64,000 nucleotides of DNA, taken from contig NZ_CP096971.1 in assembly GCF_024758705.1 (NCBI RefSeq), positions 682,001 to 746,000 of the forward strand, read 5' to 3'. Below are positions 47,863 through 56,286 of this stretch, piece by piece. Origin of the DNA: Sphingomonas sp. SUN019 (lineage in GTDB: Bacteria; Pseudomonadota; Alphaproteobacteria; Sphingomonadales; Sphingomonadaceae). Every line of letters begins with the position of its first letter. Position 1 is the first letter of the stretch. Under the pieces are notes generated by a model. That model was given only the letters and a program-made list of their open reading frames with translations. It was not told the origin of the DNA and did no database searches. A program made the position numbers and the translations under genes.

Positions 47863-48588
47863 TCACGCCTCCTTTTGCTGATCGGTGTCGAGGATCGGGG
47901 TGAAGCCGCCGAAGATCATGCGGCTGCCGTCGAACGGCATCTGCATGTCGCGGAACGCAGGATCGTCCTGCATCGCGGACATCCCGGCGTCGCGCGTCGC
48001 CTTGTCGGGCCATTCGACCCAACTGAAGACGACGGTCTCGTCATCCTTCGCCGCCACCGCCTTCTTGAAATCGGTGACCATCCCATCGGCGACGTCTACG
48101 CCCCAATTCTCGACCAGCCGGGTCGCGCCGAGCCGTTTGAAAGCGTCGGCCGCTTCCTTCGCGTGGTCGAGATACGCGTGCCGGTTTGCGTTTGGCACCG
48201 CCGCAACGAAGCCGTCGACATAACCGAACGAGCCGCCCCCTGTATCCAGGATCGTTTCGAACCCGGAATAGATCATCCGCTTACCGTCGAACGGCATATC
48301 CGCGGGCGGCTTCATCCGCTCGTCGGATTCCATGCCTTTGCTGGCGGCATCGCACGCCGCCTTGTCGGGATATTCGATCCACGAAAAGACGATGCCTTCG
48401 CCGTCCTCGGCCTTCACCGCGCGCTTCATGTCGGTCTGCTTGCCGTCGGGCACGTCATCGCCCCACGTTTCGACAATGCGTTTGCCGCCATGTTCGCGAA
48501 AGAACGGCGCGGCGCTTTCGGCCATCTCGCGATATGCCGACTGTTTCCCGGTCGGAACCGGGATCAGGAACCCCTGCACATAGGTCAT
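47863..48588 (-). CDS. Tandem DUF1428 protein
   Basis: 241 residues from ATG 48588 in an ATGA overlap with the GST stop. Two DUF1428 units, each about 118 residues: MTYVQGFLIPVP...MPFDGKRMIYSGF and FGYVDGFVAAVP...MPFDGSRMIFGGF. The family is a dimeric ferredoxin-like fold normally encoded as one unit; here it is fused as a dimer. Function unknown. Confidence 0.9.
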   Translation of the reverse strand: MTYVQGFLIPVPTGKQSAYREMAESAAPFFREHGGKRIVETWGDDVPDGKQTDMKRAVKAEDGEGIVFSWIEYPDKAACDAASKGMESDERMKPPADMPFDGKRMIYSGFETILDTGGGSFGYVDGFVAAVPNANRHAYLDHAKEAADAFKRLGATRLVENWGVDVADGMVTDFKKAVAAKDDETVVFSWVEWPDKATRDAGMSAMQDDPAFRDMQMPFDGSRMIFGGFTPILDTDQQKEA

Positions 48589-49289
48589 GCCATCTCTCCT
48601 TGGCTCTGCTTCATCTTTTCCTGCCACGCCGCGAATTCGGGCGGCGGCGCGCCGGTGAACCCGGCCATTTGATCCGCCAGCGCCTTCCGGAACGCCGGTC
48701 GCGCGGTGGCGCGCTGTACGTAAGCAGTCAGATTGCCGTATTTTTCGATCAGCCCCTCGCCCTCGACGATGCGCAGCACCGCCGCCATCAGCAGATCGCC
48801 CGCAGTGAAGCCGTCCCCGTCAAGCCACTGCCGGTCGCCGAGCCGGTCGGACAATTCCTTCAACCGCTCATCGATGCGCGCCTCGACCGCAGGCTTGCGC
48901 GGTTTGGACCACGGCTGATCGGCCTCGAACAAGGTGACGAAGGCCAGGTCCATGATCGGCGGCTCAACCGTGTTGAGCGCGGCGAAGGCCCATTCAGTCG
49001 CGCGGGCACGTCCAGCGCGATCCGGCGGCAGCAAACCGTCGTGTGTCTCTGCGATATGCAGCACGATCGCGCCCGATTCGAACAACGTCAGGTCGCCCTC
49101 CTCATAGGTAGGCACCTGCCCGAACGGCTGGCGCGCGCGGTGGTCGCCCGCTTTCTGTGCACCCTGCGGCAGATACCGCACGTCATACGGTTGACCGACT
49201 TCCTCCAGCGCCCAACGGACGCGGAGGTCGCGGACCTGGCCCTTTGCGAAATCGGGCACCCAGTCGAACGCGGTGATGGTGGGACGCAT
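48585..49289 (-). CDS. Glutathione S-transferase
   Basis: 234 residues. N-terminal thioredoxin fold with FGQVPTYEEGDLTLFESGAI (in part), the GSH-site cis-Pro and Glu-Ser; C-terminal helical half with DGDGFTAGDLLMAAVLRI. Start ATG 49289. Inside the eight-gene set; substrate unknown. Confidence 0.88.
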   Translation of the reverse strand: MRPTITAFDWVPDFAKGQVRDLRVRWALEEVGQPYDVRYLPQGAQKAGDHRARQPFGQVPTYEEGDLTLFESGAIVLHIAETHDGLLPPDRAGRARATEWAFAALNTVEPPIMDLAFVTLFEADQPWSKPRKPAVEARIDERLKELSDRLGDRQWLDGDGFTAGDLLMAAVLRIVEGEGLIEKYGNLTAYVQRATARPAFRKALADQMAGFTGAPPPEFAAWQEKMKQSQGEMA

Positions 49290-49302
49290 CTTCTCTCTCC
49301 TC

Positions 49303-49395
49303 TCAGGCGATATTATGCGCCGCTTGTGCGGCGATCATTATGACGGTGGTCGCAAAGGCGACGACGCCGATCAGGATGCTGCGGGCGGCGGTCAT
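49303..49395 (-). CDS. Possible 30-residue membrane protein
   Basis: An ATG at 49395 lies one base after the VOC gene's stop, with GGAGCGAAG ahead. It gives a 30-residue protein: short basic start (MTAARS) then a continuous hydrophobic helix (ILIGVVAFATTVIMIAA). Short single-helix proteins in operons are often real but are easily missed; nothing else supports it. Confidence 0.45.
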   Translation of the reverse strand: MTAARSILIGVVAFATTVIMIAAQAAHNIA

Positions 49396-49396
49396 G

Positions 49397-49834
49397 TCAC
49401 TTCGCTCCGGCCGGTTCCTGATGGCCCATCGTCTGTTCGGCGGCGGCCATGTCCATGAATGCCGGTTCGAACGTGTGCCCGTCGAGATCCTCGAACGCGC
49501 GGCCGTACATGAACCCCAGATCCTGCTTCTCGCGCGCCTCGCGCCCGCCCGCGGCCAACGCCTTCTCGGTGATCGCGTCGACCGCGGCGCGGCTGTCCTG
49601 CGACAGCGCGATCAGCACACCGCTTTCCGCCTTCGCGTCGATGATCCGCTTGGTCGTGAAGGTTGAATAGAAGGCGCGATCGAGCAGCATGAAGCTGATC
49701 GCGTCCGACCAGACCATCGCGGAGGCCTGCTCGTTCGAGAACATCGGGTTCTGCGAGCATCCGATCGCTTCGTAGAAGGCGGTCGCCTTCGCCACATCGG
49801 CGACGGGCAGGTTCACGAAGATCATCTTTGTCAT
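49397..49834 (-). CDS. VOC-family protein
   Basis: 145 residues from ATG 49834 (AAGGAG nine bases ahead; TTG 49840 is too close to that site). Glyoxalase-like fold: MIFVNLPVADVAKATAFYEAIG, SFMLLDRAFYSTF, DLDGHTFEPAFMD. First gene of the minus-strand set, divergent from the HxlR regulator. Confidence 0.9.
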   Translation of the reverse strand: MTKMIFVNLPVADVAKATAFYEAIGCSQNPMFSNEQASAMVWSDAISFMLLDRAFYSTFTTKRIIDAKAESGVLIALSQDSRAAVDAITEKALAAGGREAREKQDLGFMYGRAFEDLDGHTFEPAFMDMAAAEQTMGHQEPAGAK

Positions 49835-49881
49835 GACCAATCACTCCTTTGCGACTCGGTGTTTGCATTTTCTGCCCGACT

Positions 49882-49899
49882 AGGTTACAAAAAACAACC
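49882..49899. promoter_or_regulatory. Possible operator before the HxlR gene
   Basis: AGGTTACAAAAAACAACC lies in the divergent gap just before the regulator's ATG; GGTT and AACC are inverted around an A-rich centre. No clear ribosome site precedes the ATG, so the message may be nearly leaderless. Weak by itself. Confidence 0.3.
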
Positions 49900-50592
49900 A
49901 TGAAGTTAGAAAAAGTGACCGACGGGGCGGAAGCATCGACAAAGCGTTGGTATGATGACGCCTGCGGCACCGCCCTTGCGCTGGAATTCGTCGGCGAACG
50001 CTGGTCACTGCTCATCATGCGTGAACTCGTGTTCGGGCCGCGCCGGTTCGGCGAGATCAAGGCGAACCTGCCCGGGATCAGCGCCAACGTGCTGACCCAG
50101 CGCCTTGAGGGTCTGGAGGCGGCCGGAATAGTGGTTCGGCGACGGCTTCCCTCTCCGGCCAATGTCCAGGTGTATGAACTTACCCAATGGGGCCATGAAG
50201 CAGCGCCGCTGATGCGCGATCTCGGGCGGTGGGCGGCGCGTTCGCCGCGGCACGATCCGATGCTGTTCATGTCGAGCGCCTCGGCCATGATGTCGCTTCA
50301 GACGCTCGTCGATCCGGAGCGCGCCACACAGACCGAACTGACCATCGCCTTCCGCTTTCCCGCCGATGTGTTCGTGGTCCACACGGGTGCTGCGGGTCTG
50401 ACGATCGTCCGCGGCGAAACCGGGCACCCCGACGTCATCTTCACCGGCGACACGATGGCGATGCGCCACACGATCTACGGGAAGGTGCCGCTCAGCCGCG
50501 ACGGCGCGGGCGGCACGTTGGCGGTGGAGGGCGATCTGTCCGCGGCGCAGCGTTTCGTCGATCTGTTCGCCCTTCCCGAGAAGATCGCTTGA
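49900..50592 (+). CDS. HxlR-family regulator with SCP2-like C-terminal domain
   Basis: 230 residues from ATG 49900. Residues about 18-115 are the HxlR winged helix (VGERWSLLIMREL, GPRRFGEIKANLPGIS, VLTQRLEGLEAAGIV). Residues 145-230 form a second domain like sterol-carrier protein 2 (GETGHPDVIFTGDTMAMRHTI in part), which could bind a lipid or small hydrophobic ligand. Probably controls the divergent VOC/GST operon. Confidence 0.88.
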   Translation: MKLEKVTDGAEASTKRWYDDACGTALALEFVGERWSLLIMRELVFGPRRFGEIKANLPGISANVLTQRLEGLEAAGIVVRRRLPSPANVQVYELTQWGHEAAPLMRDLGRWAARSPRHDPMLFMSSASAMMSLQTLVDPERATQTELTIAFRFPADVFVVHTGAAGLTIVRGETGHPDVIFTGDTMAMRHTIYGKVPLSRDGAGGTLAVEGDLSAAQRFVDLFALPEKIA

Positions 50593-50651
50593 TCGCAGTG
50601 GTTGAGTAAGTCGATCGCTTTGCCCTAAGGCGTAAGGCCAGCTTCGAGGCG

Positions 50652-51659
50652 ATGATGACCGATATCTCCAACACCCAGCCCGACAGTCGCGAAACGACGA
50701 TCATGGACGCGCCTGACAAGATGATCAGCGTGCGCGAAATGTTCGGAATCGATTCCGACATGGAATGCCCCGCGTTCAGCGAGGCGGACGAACGTGTGCC
50801 CGATCTCGATCCGGCCTATGTGTTCGACGCCGACACGACATTGAGCGTGCTGGCGGGCTTCGCGCACAACCGCCGCGTGATGGTGCAGGGCTATCACGGC
50901 ACCGGCAAATCGACGCATATCGAACAGGTCGCCGCGCGTCTGAAATGGCCGTGCATCCGCATCAACCTGGACGCGCACATCAGCCGCATCGACTTGGTCG
51001 GGCGCGACGCGATCGTGCTGCGCGACGGGCAGCAGGTGACCGAGTTCCGCGAAGGGCTGCTGCCGTGGGCGTTGCAGACCCCGACCGCTTTGGTGTTCGA
51101 CGAATATGACGCTGGCCGCCCCGACGTGATGTTCGTGATCCAGCGCGTGCTGGAGACGGAGGGCAAACTGACCCTGCTCGACCAGAACCGCGTGATCCGC
51201 CCGAACCCCTATTTCCGGCTGTTCGCGACCGCCAATACGGTTGGGCTCGGCGACACCAGCGGGCTGTATCACGGCACGCAACAGATCAACCAGGGCCAGA
51301 TGGACCGCTGGAACATCGTCGTCACGCTGAACTATCTGCCCGCCGCGACCGAGGCGCAGATCGTGCTCGCCAAGTCCGGCGAATATGACAAGCCCGAGGG
51401 CAAGAAGACCGTCGAGAACATGGTCCGCGTCGCCGATCTGACGCGCAAGGGTTTCATCAACGGCGATATCTCGACCGTGATGAGCCCGCGCACCGTCATC
51501 ACTTGGGCGCAGAACGCGCTGATCTTCAACGACGTCGGCTTCGCGTTCCGGTTGAGCTTCCTCAACAAATGCGATGAGGCGGAACGCCCGCTGGTTGCGG
51601 AATATTACCAGCGCGTGTTCGGGAAGGATTTGCCGGAGAGCGTCGTCGGTAAAAGCTGA
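50652..51659 (+). CDS. cobS: Cobaltochelatase CobS subunit (AAA ATPase)
   Basis: 335 residues (two adjacent ATGs at 50652 and 50655). MoxR-like AAA protein of the aerobic cobaltochelatase: Walker [10 protein letters not shown] (80-88), Walker [12 protein letters not shown], sensor [12 protein letters not shown]. With CobT it forms the ATPase that drives cobalt insertion by CobN. CobN is not in the window, and cobT lies 1.5 kb away behind two genes on the other strand. Confidence 0.95.
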   Translation: MMTDISNTQPDSRETTIMDAPDKMISVREMFGIDSDMECPAFSEADERVPDLDPAYVFDADTTLSVLAGFAHNRRVMVQGYHGTGKSTHIEQVAARLKWPCIRINLDAHISRIDLVGRDAIVLRDGQQVTEFREGLLPWALQTPTALVFDEYDAGRPDVMFVIQRVLETEGKLTLLDQNRVIRPNPYFRLFATANTVGLGDTSGLYHGTQQINQGQMDRWNIVVTLNYLPAATEAQIVLAKSGEYDKPEGKKTVENMVRVADLTRKGFINGDISTVMSPRTVITWAQNALIFNDVGFAFRLSFLNKCDEAERPLVAEYYQRVFGKDLPESVVGKS

Positions 51660-51672
51660 CGACGCCGCACGA

Positions 51673-52068
51673 TCATTTTGCGCGCTCGACCTGTTCCAGG
51701 CGCGCGCGGACCACCTGCGCCTTCACCTTCGCGGCGCCGGCCAGATCGCCCTTGCCAACCTTTGACTGCGCCAAGGTCAATTGCACGCCCGTATCGTCGA
51801 TCGCCTTCGTATCGACATAGCTGTCACCGATCGCAGCGATGGCGCGATCGAATTCGGCGTTGGCCGTCGCATAGTCGCCGCTGTCCAGCGCCTTCTTGCC
51901 CGCGGCGGCGTGCTGCGTAGCTGTGCTGGCGGTGTCGGTCGTCGTCATGGGATCAGCCTTGCGTTGCGCGATGGCGGGGGTGGCGTCGCCACAGGCGGGC
52001 AGCACGAAGCACGCGGCGATCGTCGCCGCCAGCGTCGTGTTACGGATTGATGCGCGATAGCTGCCCAT
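51673..52068 (-). CDS. Small lipoprotein with helical repeat
   Basis: 131 residues from ATG 52068 (GAAGG five bases ahead). Signal with lipobox FVLPAC, lipid-modified Cys at about residue 26. The mature part is helical with TPR-like units (AAGKKALDSGDYATANAEFDRA). The start lies 28 bases inside the upstream JAMM-like gene, so both are coupled. It could be a partner or protector of that protein, by position only. Confidence 0.6.
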   Translation of the reverse strand: MGSYRASIRNTTLAATIAACFVLPACGDATPAIAQRKADPMTTTDTASTATQHAAAGKKALDSGDYATANAEFDRAIAAIGDSYVDTKAIDDTGVQLTLAQSKVGKGDLAGAAKVKAQVVRARLEQVERAK

Positions 52069-52987
52069 TCGAACCTTCATAATAAGCGAGATGATATTTG
52101 GTTGCGACCTCCGATGCGGCCTGGCTCGCCGCGTCGGCGAAACTCTGCCCCTCGCCGACCAGTTCGGAAATGCGCGCGTTCTGATCGTTGTTCAGCTTCG
52201 TATAGTCCACGTTGGCGGGCGTCTGCTCGGTTTGCATCATCACGAACTGACGATCGCCGCTTTGCGCCATGATCAGCGGATGGTCTTCGTTGATCATAAC
52301 CGCGACGTCGGCGCCACTGAACGAGATTCCGGTATCGCCCGAATCGTAGGGATGAGTGTGAAACACACCCAGCAGCCCGGTCTTCGACGGATCGGGAATG
52401 GTGTAATCGGGCGTGAACGTGCCCGCCGTGCTGCCGTTTCCGCCGATGTTGATGACGTCGATCTGGCCCGTCGTCTTGTCGAAGACGAGCGTCCCGCCCT
52501 GTTCCTTCGCGCTGCCGCCGGGGAAGCTGTCGGCCCATTGCTGATCGAACGTGGCCTGCGCCGAGCGCGAGAAATTGATCGTTGCGGGCGCATCGGCTGG
52601 TGTCGCGGGGGTGGTGGCGAGATCAACGCCGCTCGTTGCGGGTTTTCCGTCCGTACCCTCGGTGCGCGCTTCCTGAACGGCTTCGCGAACCTTGCCGACC
52701 AGACCGCCGAAGAAATCGCCGATCTTGTCGAAGATGCCCGACAGGAAATTGCCGGCATCCACCGGGTCCAACTGTTGTGCGACCGCGGCATGAGTGTCGC
52801 GGGCGAAGGCGGGGTCGTGCCGCGCCAACTCGGCGATGTCGGCGTGGATCTTCGACAGATCGGTGCCCAGCGGAGTCTGTGCACCCGCGACAAGCCGACT
52901 TGCGTGTCCTGCCGGATCGGCGGTGTTTGTCTGCGTGGGCTGTGTCAGCGGGGAAGAACCGCTGGCGCGATCGATCGCGATACTCAC
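52040..52987 (-). CDS. JAMM/JAB-type metalloprotease-like protein
   Basis: 315 residues from GTG 52987 (GGAGAG six bases ahead). No signal peptide. Residues 1-120 are a helical, variable N-terminal region (LARHDPAFARDTHAAVAQQL, in which 'HDPAFA...QL' may be a linker found in large secreted proteins). From about residue 150 there is a JAMM-like metal site: Glu162 (KEQGG), His210-x-His212 in GVFHTHPYD, then Ser224 and Asp227 in FSGADV. These are the E, HxH and SxxD positions of a zinc isopeptidase. C-terminal part beyond residue 230 is helical. Substrate unknown; looks like an effector or processing enzyme. Confidence 0.65.
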   Translation of the reverse strand: MSIAIDRASGSSPLTQPTQTNTADPAGHASRLVAGAQTPLGTDLSKIHADIAELARHDPAFARDTHAAVAQQLDPVDAGNFLSGIFDKIGDFFGGLVGKVREAVQEARTEGTDGKPATSGVDLATTPATPADAPATINFSRSAQATFDQQWADSFPGGSAKEQGGTLVFDKTTGQIDVINIGGNGSTAGTFTPDYTIPDPSKTGLLGVFHTHPYDSGDTGISFSGADVAVMINEDHPLIMAQSGDRQFVMMQTEQTPANVDYTKLNNDQNARISELVGEGQSFADAASQAASEVATKYHLAYYEGSNGQLSRINP

Positions 52988-53114
52988 CTGATCTCTCCTC
53001 AGTCGATCCGGTCTCACTAACGCCTGACGCCATACGCGGCTCTAAGCGAAACGATTAGCTGCGCCGCGGCGCGGCCTTGTGCGCGCAGGGCGTGTCGCCC
53101 TAAAGCCATGCGCA

Positions 53115-54947
53115 ATGGCGCAGGAAACACCGCTCGATCGCTTCAAATCCGTGCTCGGCGGCACGTGCCGCGCGCTTGCGGACGAGCCGGAGATCGAGCT
53201 GGCCTTTACCGCCGATGCGCCGGTGCAGTCGGGCAAGCACATCAAGGTGCCGATGCCCGCGCGCGCGCTGCCCGCAGATCAGGTCGCGGAGGCGCGCGGA
53301 TTCGCGGATGGCTTCGCTTTAAGACTGAAGCATCATGACACCGCGCTGCACAGCCGCGCCGCGCCGCAGGACGCGGTCGCGCGGGCGGTGTTCGATGCGG
53401 TCGAGGGCGCGCGGGTCGAGGCGTTGGGGTCGAAGGGTTATGCCGGGATCGCCGACAATCTGGCCACCGCGCTGGACGTACGGCTGCGCAGCGATCCGAT
53501 CACGCGGGCGCGGACGCGCGACGAGGTGCCGCTTTCGACTGCGCTGGGGCTGCTGGTGCGCGAACGACTGACGGGCGCCCCAGCCCCCGCCGCCGCCGAC
53601 AAGGGCCTGTCGCTGGTGCGCGACTGGATCGAGGAGAAGGCGGGCGGCGACCTCGACGCGCTCGCGCTCGCGCTGGACGATCAGCGCGCATTCCAGGGCC
53701 TTGCGCGCAAATTGCTCGAAGACCTCGAATTGGTCGAGGGCGACCAGGTGCCCGAGGACACCGACGAGGGCGGCGGCGACGAGGATGAAGGCACCGACAG
53801 CCAGGATCAGGACGACGGCGACGAGGGCGAAAGCGAAGGCTCGGAGGGCGAATCGCAGGTCGATTCGCGCGGCGAGCAACGCGACGCCGAGGATGCCGAG
53901 GGCGAAGGCGAGGATCAGGGCGACGACCAGTTCGACGACATGGACGGCGAACCCGGCGACGACGGCGAGGAAGGGATGCAGCCCGTCCGCCCCAACCGCC
54001 CGTTCGCGGATTTCAGCCCGCACTTCGACTACAAGCCGTGGACGACGCAGTTCGACGAGGTGATCGCCGCCACCGAATTGTGCGACGCCGACGAACTCGC
54101 CCGGCTGCGCGGCTATCTCGACCAGCAGCTCGTCCATCTGCAGGCGGTGGTGTCGAAACTCGCCAACCGGCTGCAGCGGCGGCTGATGGCGCAACAGAAC
54201 CGGTCGTGGGATTTCGACCAGGAGGAGGGATTGCTCGACGCCGCGCGTCTGGCGCGCGTCATCGTCAGCCCCGGCAGCTCGCTCAGCTACAAGGTAGAGC
54301 GCGAGACCGAGTTCCGCGACACAATCGTCACGCTGCTGATCGACAATTCGGGATCGATGCGCGGCCGTCCGATCTCGATCGCTGCGATCAGCGCCGACAT
54401 CCTCGCGCGCACGCTGGAACGCTGCGGGGTGAAGACCGAGATCCTCGGCTTCACGACGCGTGCCTGGAAGGGCGGGCAGGCGCGCGAGACCTGGCTCGCC
54501 GCGGGCCGCCCGCCACAGCCGGGCCGCCTCAACGACGTCCGCCATATCGTCTATAAAAAGGCCGACGAGCCGTGGCGGCGCGCGCGCAACTCGCTCGGGC
54601 TGATGATGCGCGAGGGGTTGCTGAAGGAGAATATCGATGGCGAGGCGCTGTTGTGGGCGCATGCGCGGATGATGGCGCGGCCCGAGGAACGCCGCATCCT
54701 GATGGTCATTTCCGACGGCGCGCCGGTCGACGATTCGACGCTCAGCGTGAACAGCGGATCGTATCTCGAACGCCATCTGCGGCAGGTGATCGACTGGATC
54801 GAGAAGAAATCGCCGGTGCAGCTGGTCGCGATCGGCATCGGGCATGACGTGACGCGCTACTACCAGCGCGCGGTGACGATCATGGATGCCGATCAGCTGG
54901 GCGGCACGATCATCGAACAGCTCGCCGCGCTGTTCGATACGGAATGA
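53115..54947 (+). CDS. cobT: Cobaltochelatase CobT subunit
   Basis: 610 residues from ATG 53115. N-terminal helical domain, a very acidic low-complexity linker at about residues 207-289 (Asp/Glu/Gly-rich), then a VWA domain with MIDAS DNSGSM (Asp410, Ser412, Ser414). It pairs with the CobS ATPase. Unlike most genomes, cobS and cobT are separated by two minus-strand genes. Confidence 0.94.
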   Translation: MAQETPLDRFKSVLGGTCRALADEPEIELAFTADAPVQSGKHIKVPMPARALPADQVAEARGFADGFALRLKHHDTALHSRAAPQDAVARAVFDAVEGARVEALGSKGYAGIADNLATALDVRLRSDPITRARTRDEVPLSTALGLLVRERLTGAPAPAAADKGLSLVRDWIEEKAGGDLDALALALDDQRAFQGLARKLLEDLELVEGDQVPEDTDEGGGDEDEGTDSQDQDDGDEGESEGSEGESQVDSRGEQRDAEDAEGEGEDQGDDQFDDMDGEPGDDGEEGMQPVRPNRPFADFSPHFDYKPWTTQFDEVIAATELCDADELARLRGYLDQQLVHLQAVVSKLANRLQRRLMAQQNRSWDFDQEEGLLDAARLARVIVSPGSSLSYKVERETEFRDTIVTLLIDNSGSMRGRPISIAAISADILARTLERCGVKTEILGFTTRAWKGGQARETWLAAGRPPQPGRLNDVRHIVYKKADEPWRRARNSLGLMMREGLLKENIDGEALLWAHARMMARPEERRILMVISDGAPVDDSTLSVNSGSYLERHLRQVIDWIEKKSPVQLVAIGIGHDVTRYYQRAVTIMDADQLGGTIIEQLAALFDTE

Positions 54948-55192
54948 TCGTAGCGCCACCGGGCGGTTTCCGAGGCCCGGTCAAGCGATCGGTCACGATC
55001 GCCGGGCACCAGACCTCGATCAGCCTGGAGCCCGCTTTCTGGACCGCGCTCGAAGGCGCCGCCGCCACGCGCGCGCTCCCCCTCAACGCGCTGATCGCGG
55101 AGATCGACGCAATGCGGATCACTGCCGACGACCCGCCCAATTTGGCCAGCGCGTTGCGAACGTGGCTGCTCGACGTACGCTTGACGCTCTAG
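54944..55192 (+). CDS. Ribbon-helix-helix protein
   Basis: 82 residues, ATGA overlap with the cobT stop. Residues 15-55 fit the RHH_4 domain ([29 protein letters not shown]). Small DNA-binding protein, possibly controlling nearby genes. Coupled to cobT, so likely in the same transcript. Confidence 0.75.
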   Translation: MIVAPPGGFRGPVKRSVTIAGHQTSISLEPAFWTALEGAAATRALPLNALIAEIDAMRITADDPPNLASALRTWLLDVRLTL

Positions 55193-55203
55193 CAACATCT
55201 CCA

Positions 55204-55219
55204 TAACATGTTATATAAC
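55204..55219. promoter_or_regulatory. Overlapping palindromes before the MarR-GNAT gene
   Basis: TAACATGTTA (55204-55213) and GTTATATAAC (55210-55219) are each perfect palindromes and overlap by four bases, just upstream of the gene. This is the usual form of a MarR-family operator, so autoregulation is likely. No test is possible from sequence alone. Confidence 0.55.
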
Positions 55220-55224
55220 GTGCT

Positions 55225-56232
55225 ATGGAGATGACGGTGACCGGCGATATTCTGGCGGACGACGGACTATTGTTTCTTGGCAGTCGGCTGAAGCGGCTGG
55301 GCGAGCGGATGCAGGCCGATGTCGCGCGGATCGTCGAGGCCGCGGGGCTGCCGATTCAGCCGACGCATTATCCCGTACTCGCCGCGATCGACCGCGATGG
55401 CCCGGCGACCGTCGGCGATATCGCGCGCGCAATCGGGATGAGCCAGCCGGCGGTGACGCGCGGGGTGACGCGGCTGATCGAACTGGGCTTCATCGCGACG
55501 CATCCAACCGCGCAGGATCGGCGGCAAAAGGCGCTGGTGCTGACCGAGGCGGGCAGCGTCGCGATGCTGCAATCGAAACGCGAGGTGTGGCCGCATGTAG
55601 AGAGCGCAGTCGCCGAATTGTGCGGCGTTCAGGCCGGCCCATTTCTGACGCAGATCGGGGCATTGGAGGACGGCCTGCGCGCCGCACCGCTCGACCGGCG
55701 CGCAGCGGACGGCGCGACGTCGGGGCTGCGGATCCGCGGGTTCGACGATACGCTGGCAGGCGCATTCCACGACATCAACGCGGCTTGGATTTCGGCGATG
55801 TTCACGCTGGAGCCGACCGATCGCGAGGTGCTGGAAAACCCGCGCGAGCGGATCATCGCGCCGGGCGGCGACATCCTGTTCGTCGAGGCCGACGGGGTCG
55901 GCGTGATCGGCACGTGCGCGTTGCAACGCACCGGCGAGCGACGTTTCGAACTGACCAAGATGGGCGTCACCGAAGCCGCGCGCGGACGCAAGGCGGGCGA
56001 ATTCCTGTTGCGCGCCATGCTGCGCCGCGCACGCGAACTGGACGCGGACCTGCTGTATCTCCTGACCAGCAGCATATGCGCACCCGCGATCCATCTCTAC
56101 GAGAAACTGGGCTTCGTGCATGACGCTGCGATCGGGCGCGATTACGGGGCGCGTTACGCGCGTTGCGACGTGGCGATGCGATTTGCCGGACACGATACAT
56201 TTTACGACAAAGGTGCGACTGGATCGCATTAG
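55225..56232 (+). CDS. MarR-GNAT fusion protein
   Basis: 335 residues (ATG 55225; GTG 55237 has a better-spaced GGAG and is an alternative). Residues about 10-150 are a MarR winged helix (TVGDIARAIGMSQPAVTRGV, DRRQKALVLTEAG). Residues 165-325 are a GNAT acetyltransferase: FELTKMGVTEAARGRKAGEFLLRAMLRRA (in part; the acetyl-CoA loop is R-G-R-K-A-G) and IHLYEKLGF. Such fusions are often called bifunctional helix-turn-helix/GNAT. Substrate unknown. Confidence 0.9.
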   Translation: MEMTVTGDILADDGLLFLGSRLKRLGERMQADVARIVEAAGLPIQPTHYPVLAAIDRDGPATVGDIARAIGMSQPAVTRGVTRLIELGFIATHPTAQDRRQKALVLTEAGSVAMLQSKREVWPHVESAVAELCGVQAGPFLTQIGALEDGLRAAPLDRRAADGATSGLRIRGFDDTLAGAFHDINAAWISAMFTLEPTDREVLENPRERIIAPGGDILFVEADGVGVIGTCALQRTGERRFELTKMGVTEAARGRKAGEFLLRAMLRRARELDADLLYLLTSSICAPAIHLYEKLGFVHDAAIGRDYGARYARCDVAMRFAGHDTFYDKGATGSH

Positions 56233-56241
56233 CGTTGACAG

Positions 56242-56261
56242 TGCGATCGACTCTCAATAGC
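56242..56261 (+). promoter_or_regulatory. Fur-box-like site before the TonB-dependent receptor
   Basis: TGCGATCGACTCTCAATAGC. It matches the alphaproteobacterial Fur pattern (TGCGA...TTCTCA... type), and 17 of its 20 bases are repeated at 59587-59606. A TTGACA at 56235-56240 could be the -35 box. Iron repression is the likely role. Confidence 0.6.
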
Positions 56262-56286
56262 GCACCTCCCCGTAAGGGGATAAGAT

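Noticed and set aside
53319..54959. Long minus-strand frame opposite cobT
   Set aside because: Mirror of cobT's repetitive acidic linker; no family and no start signal.
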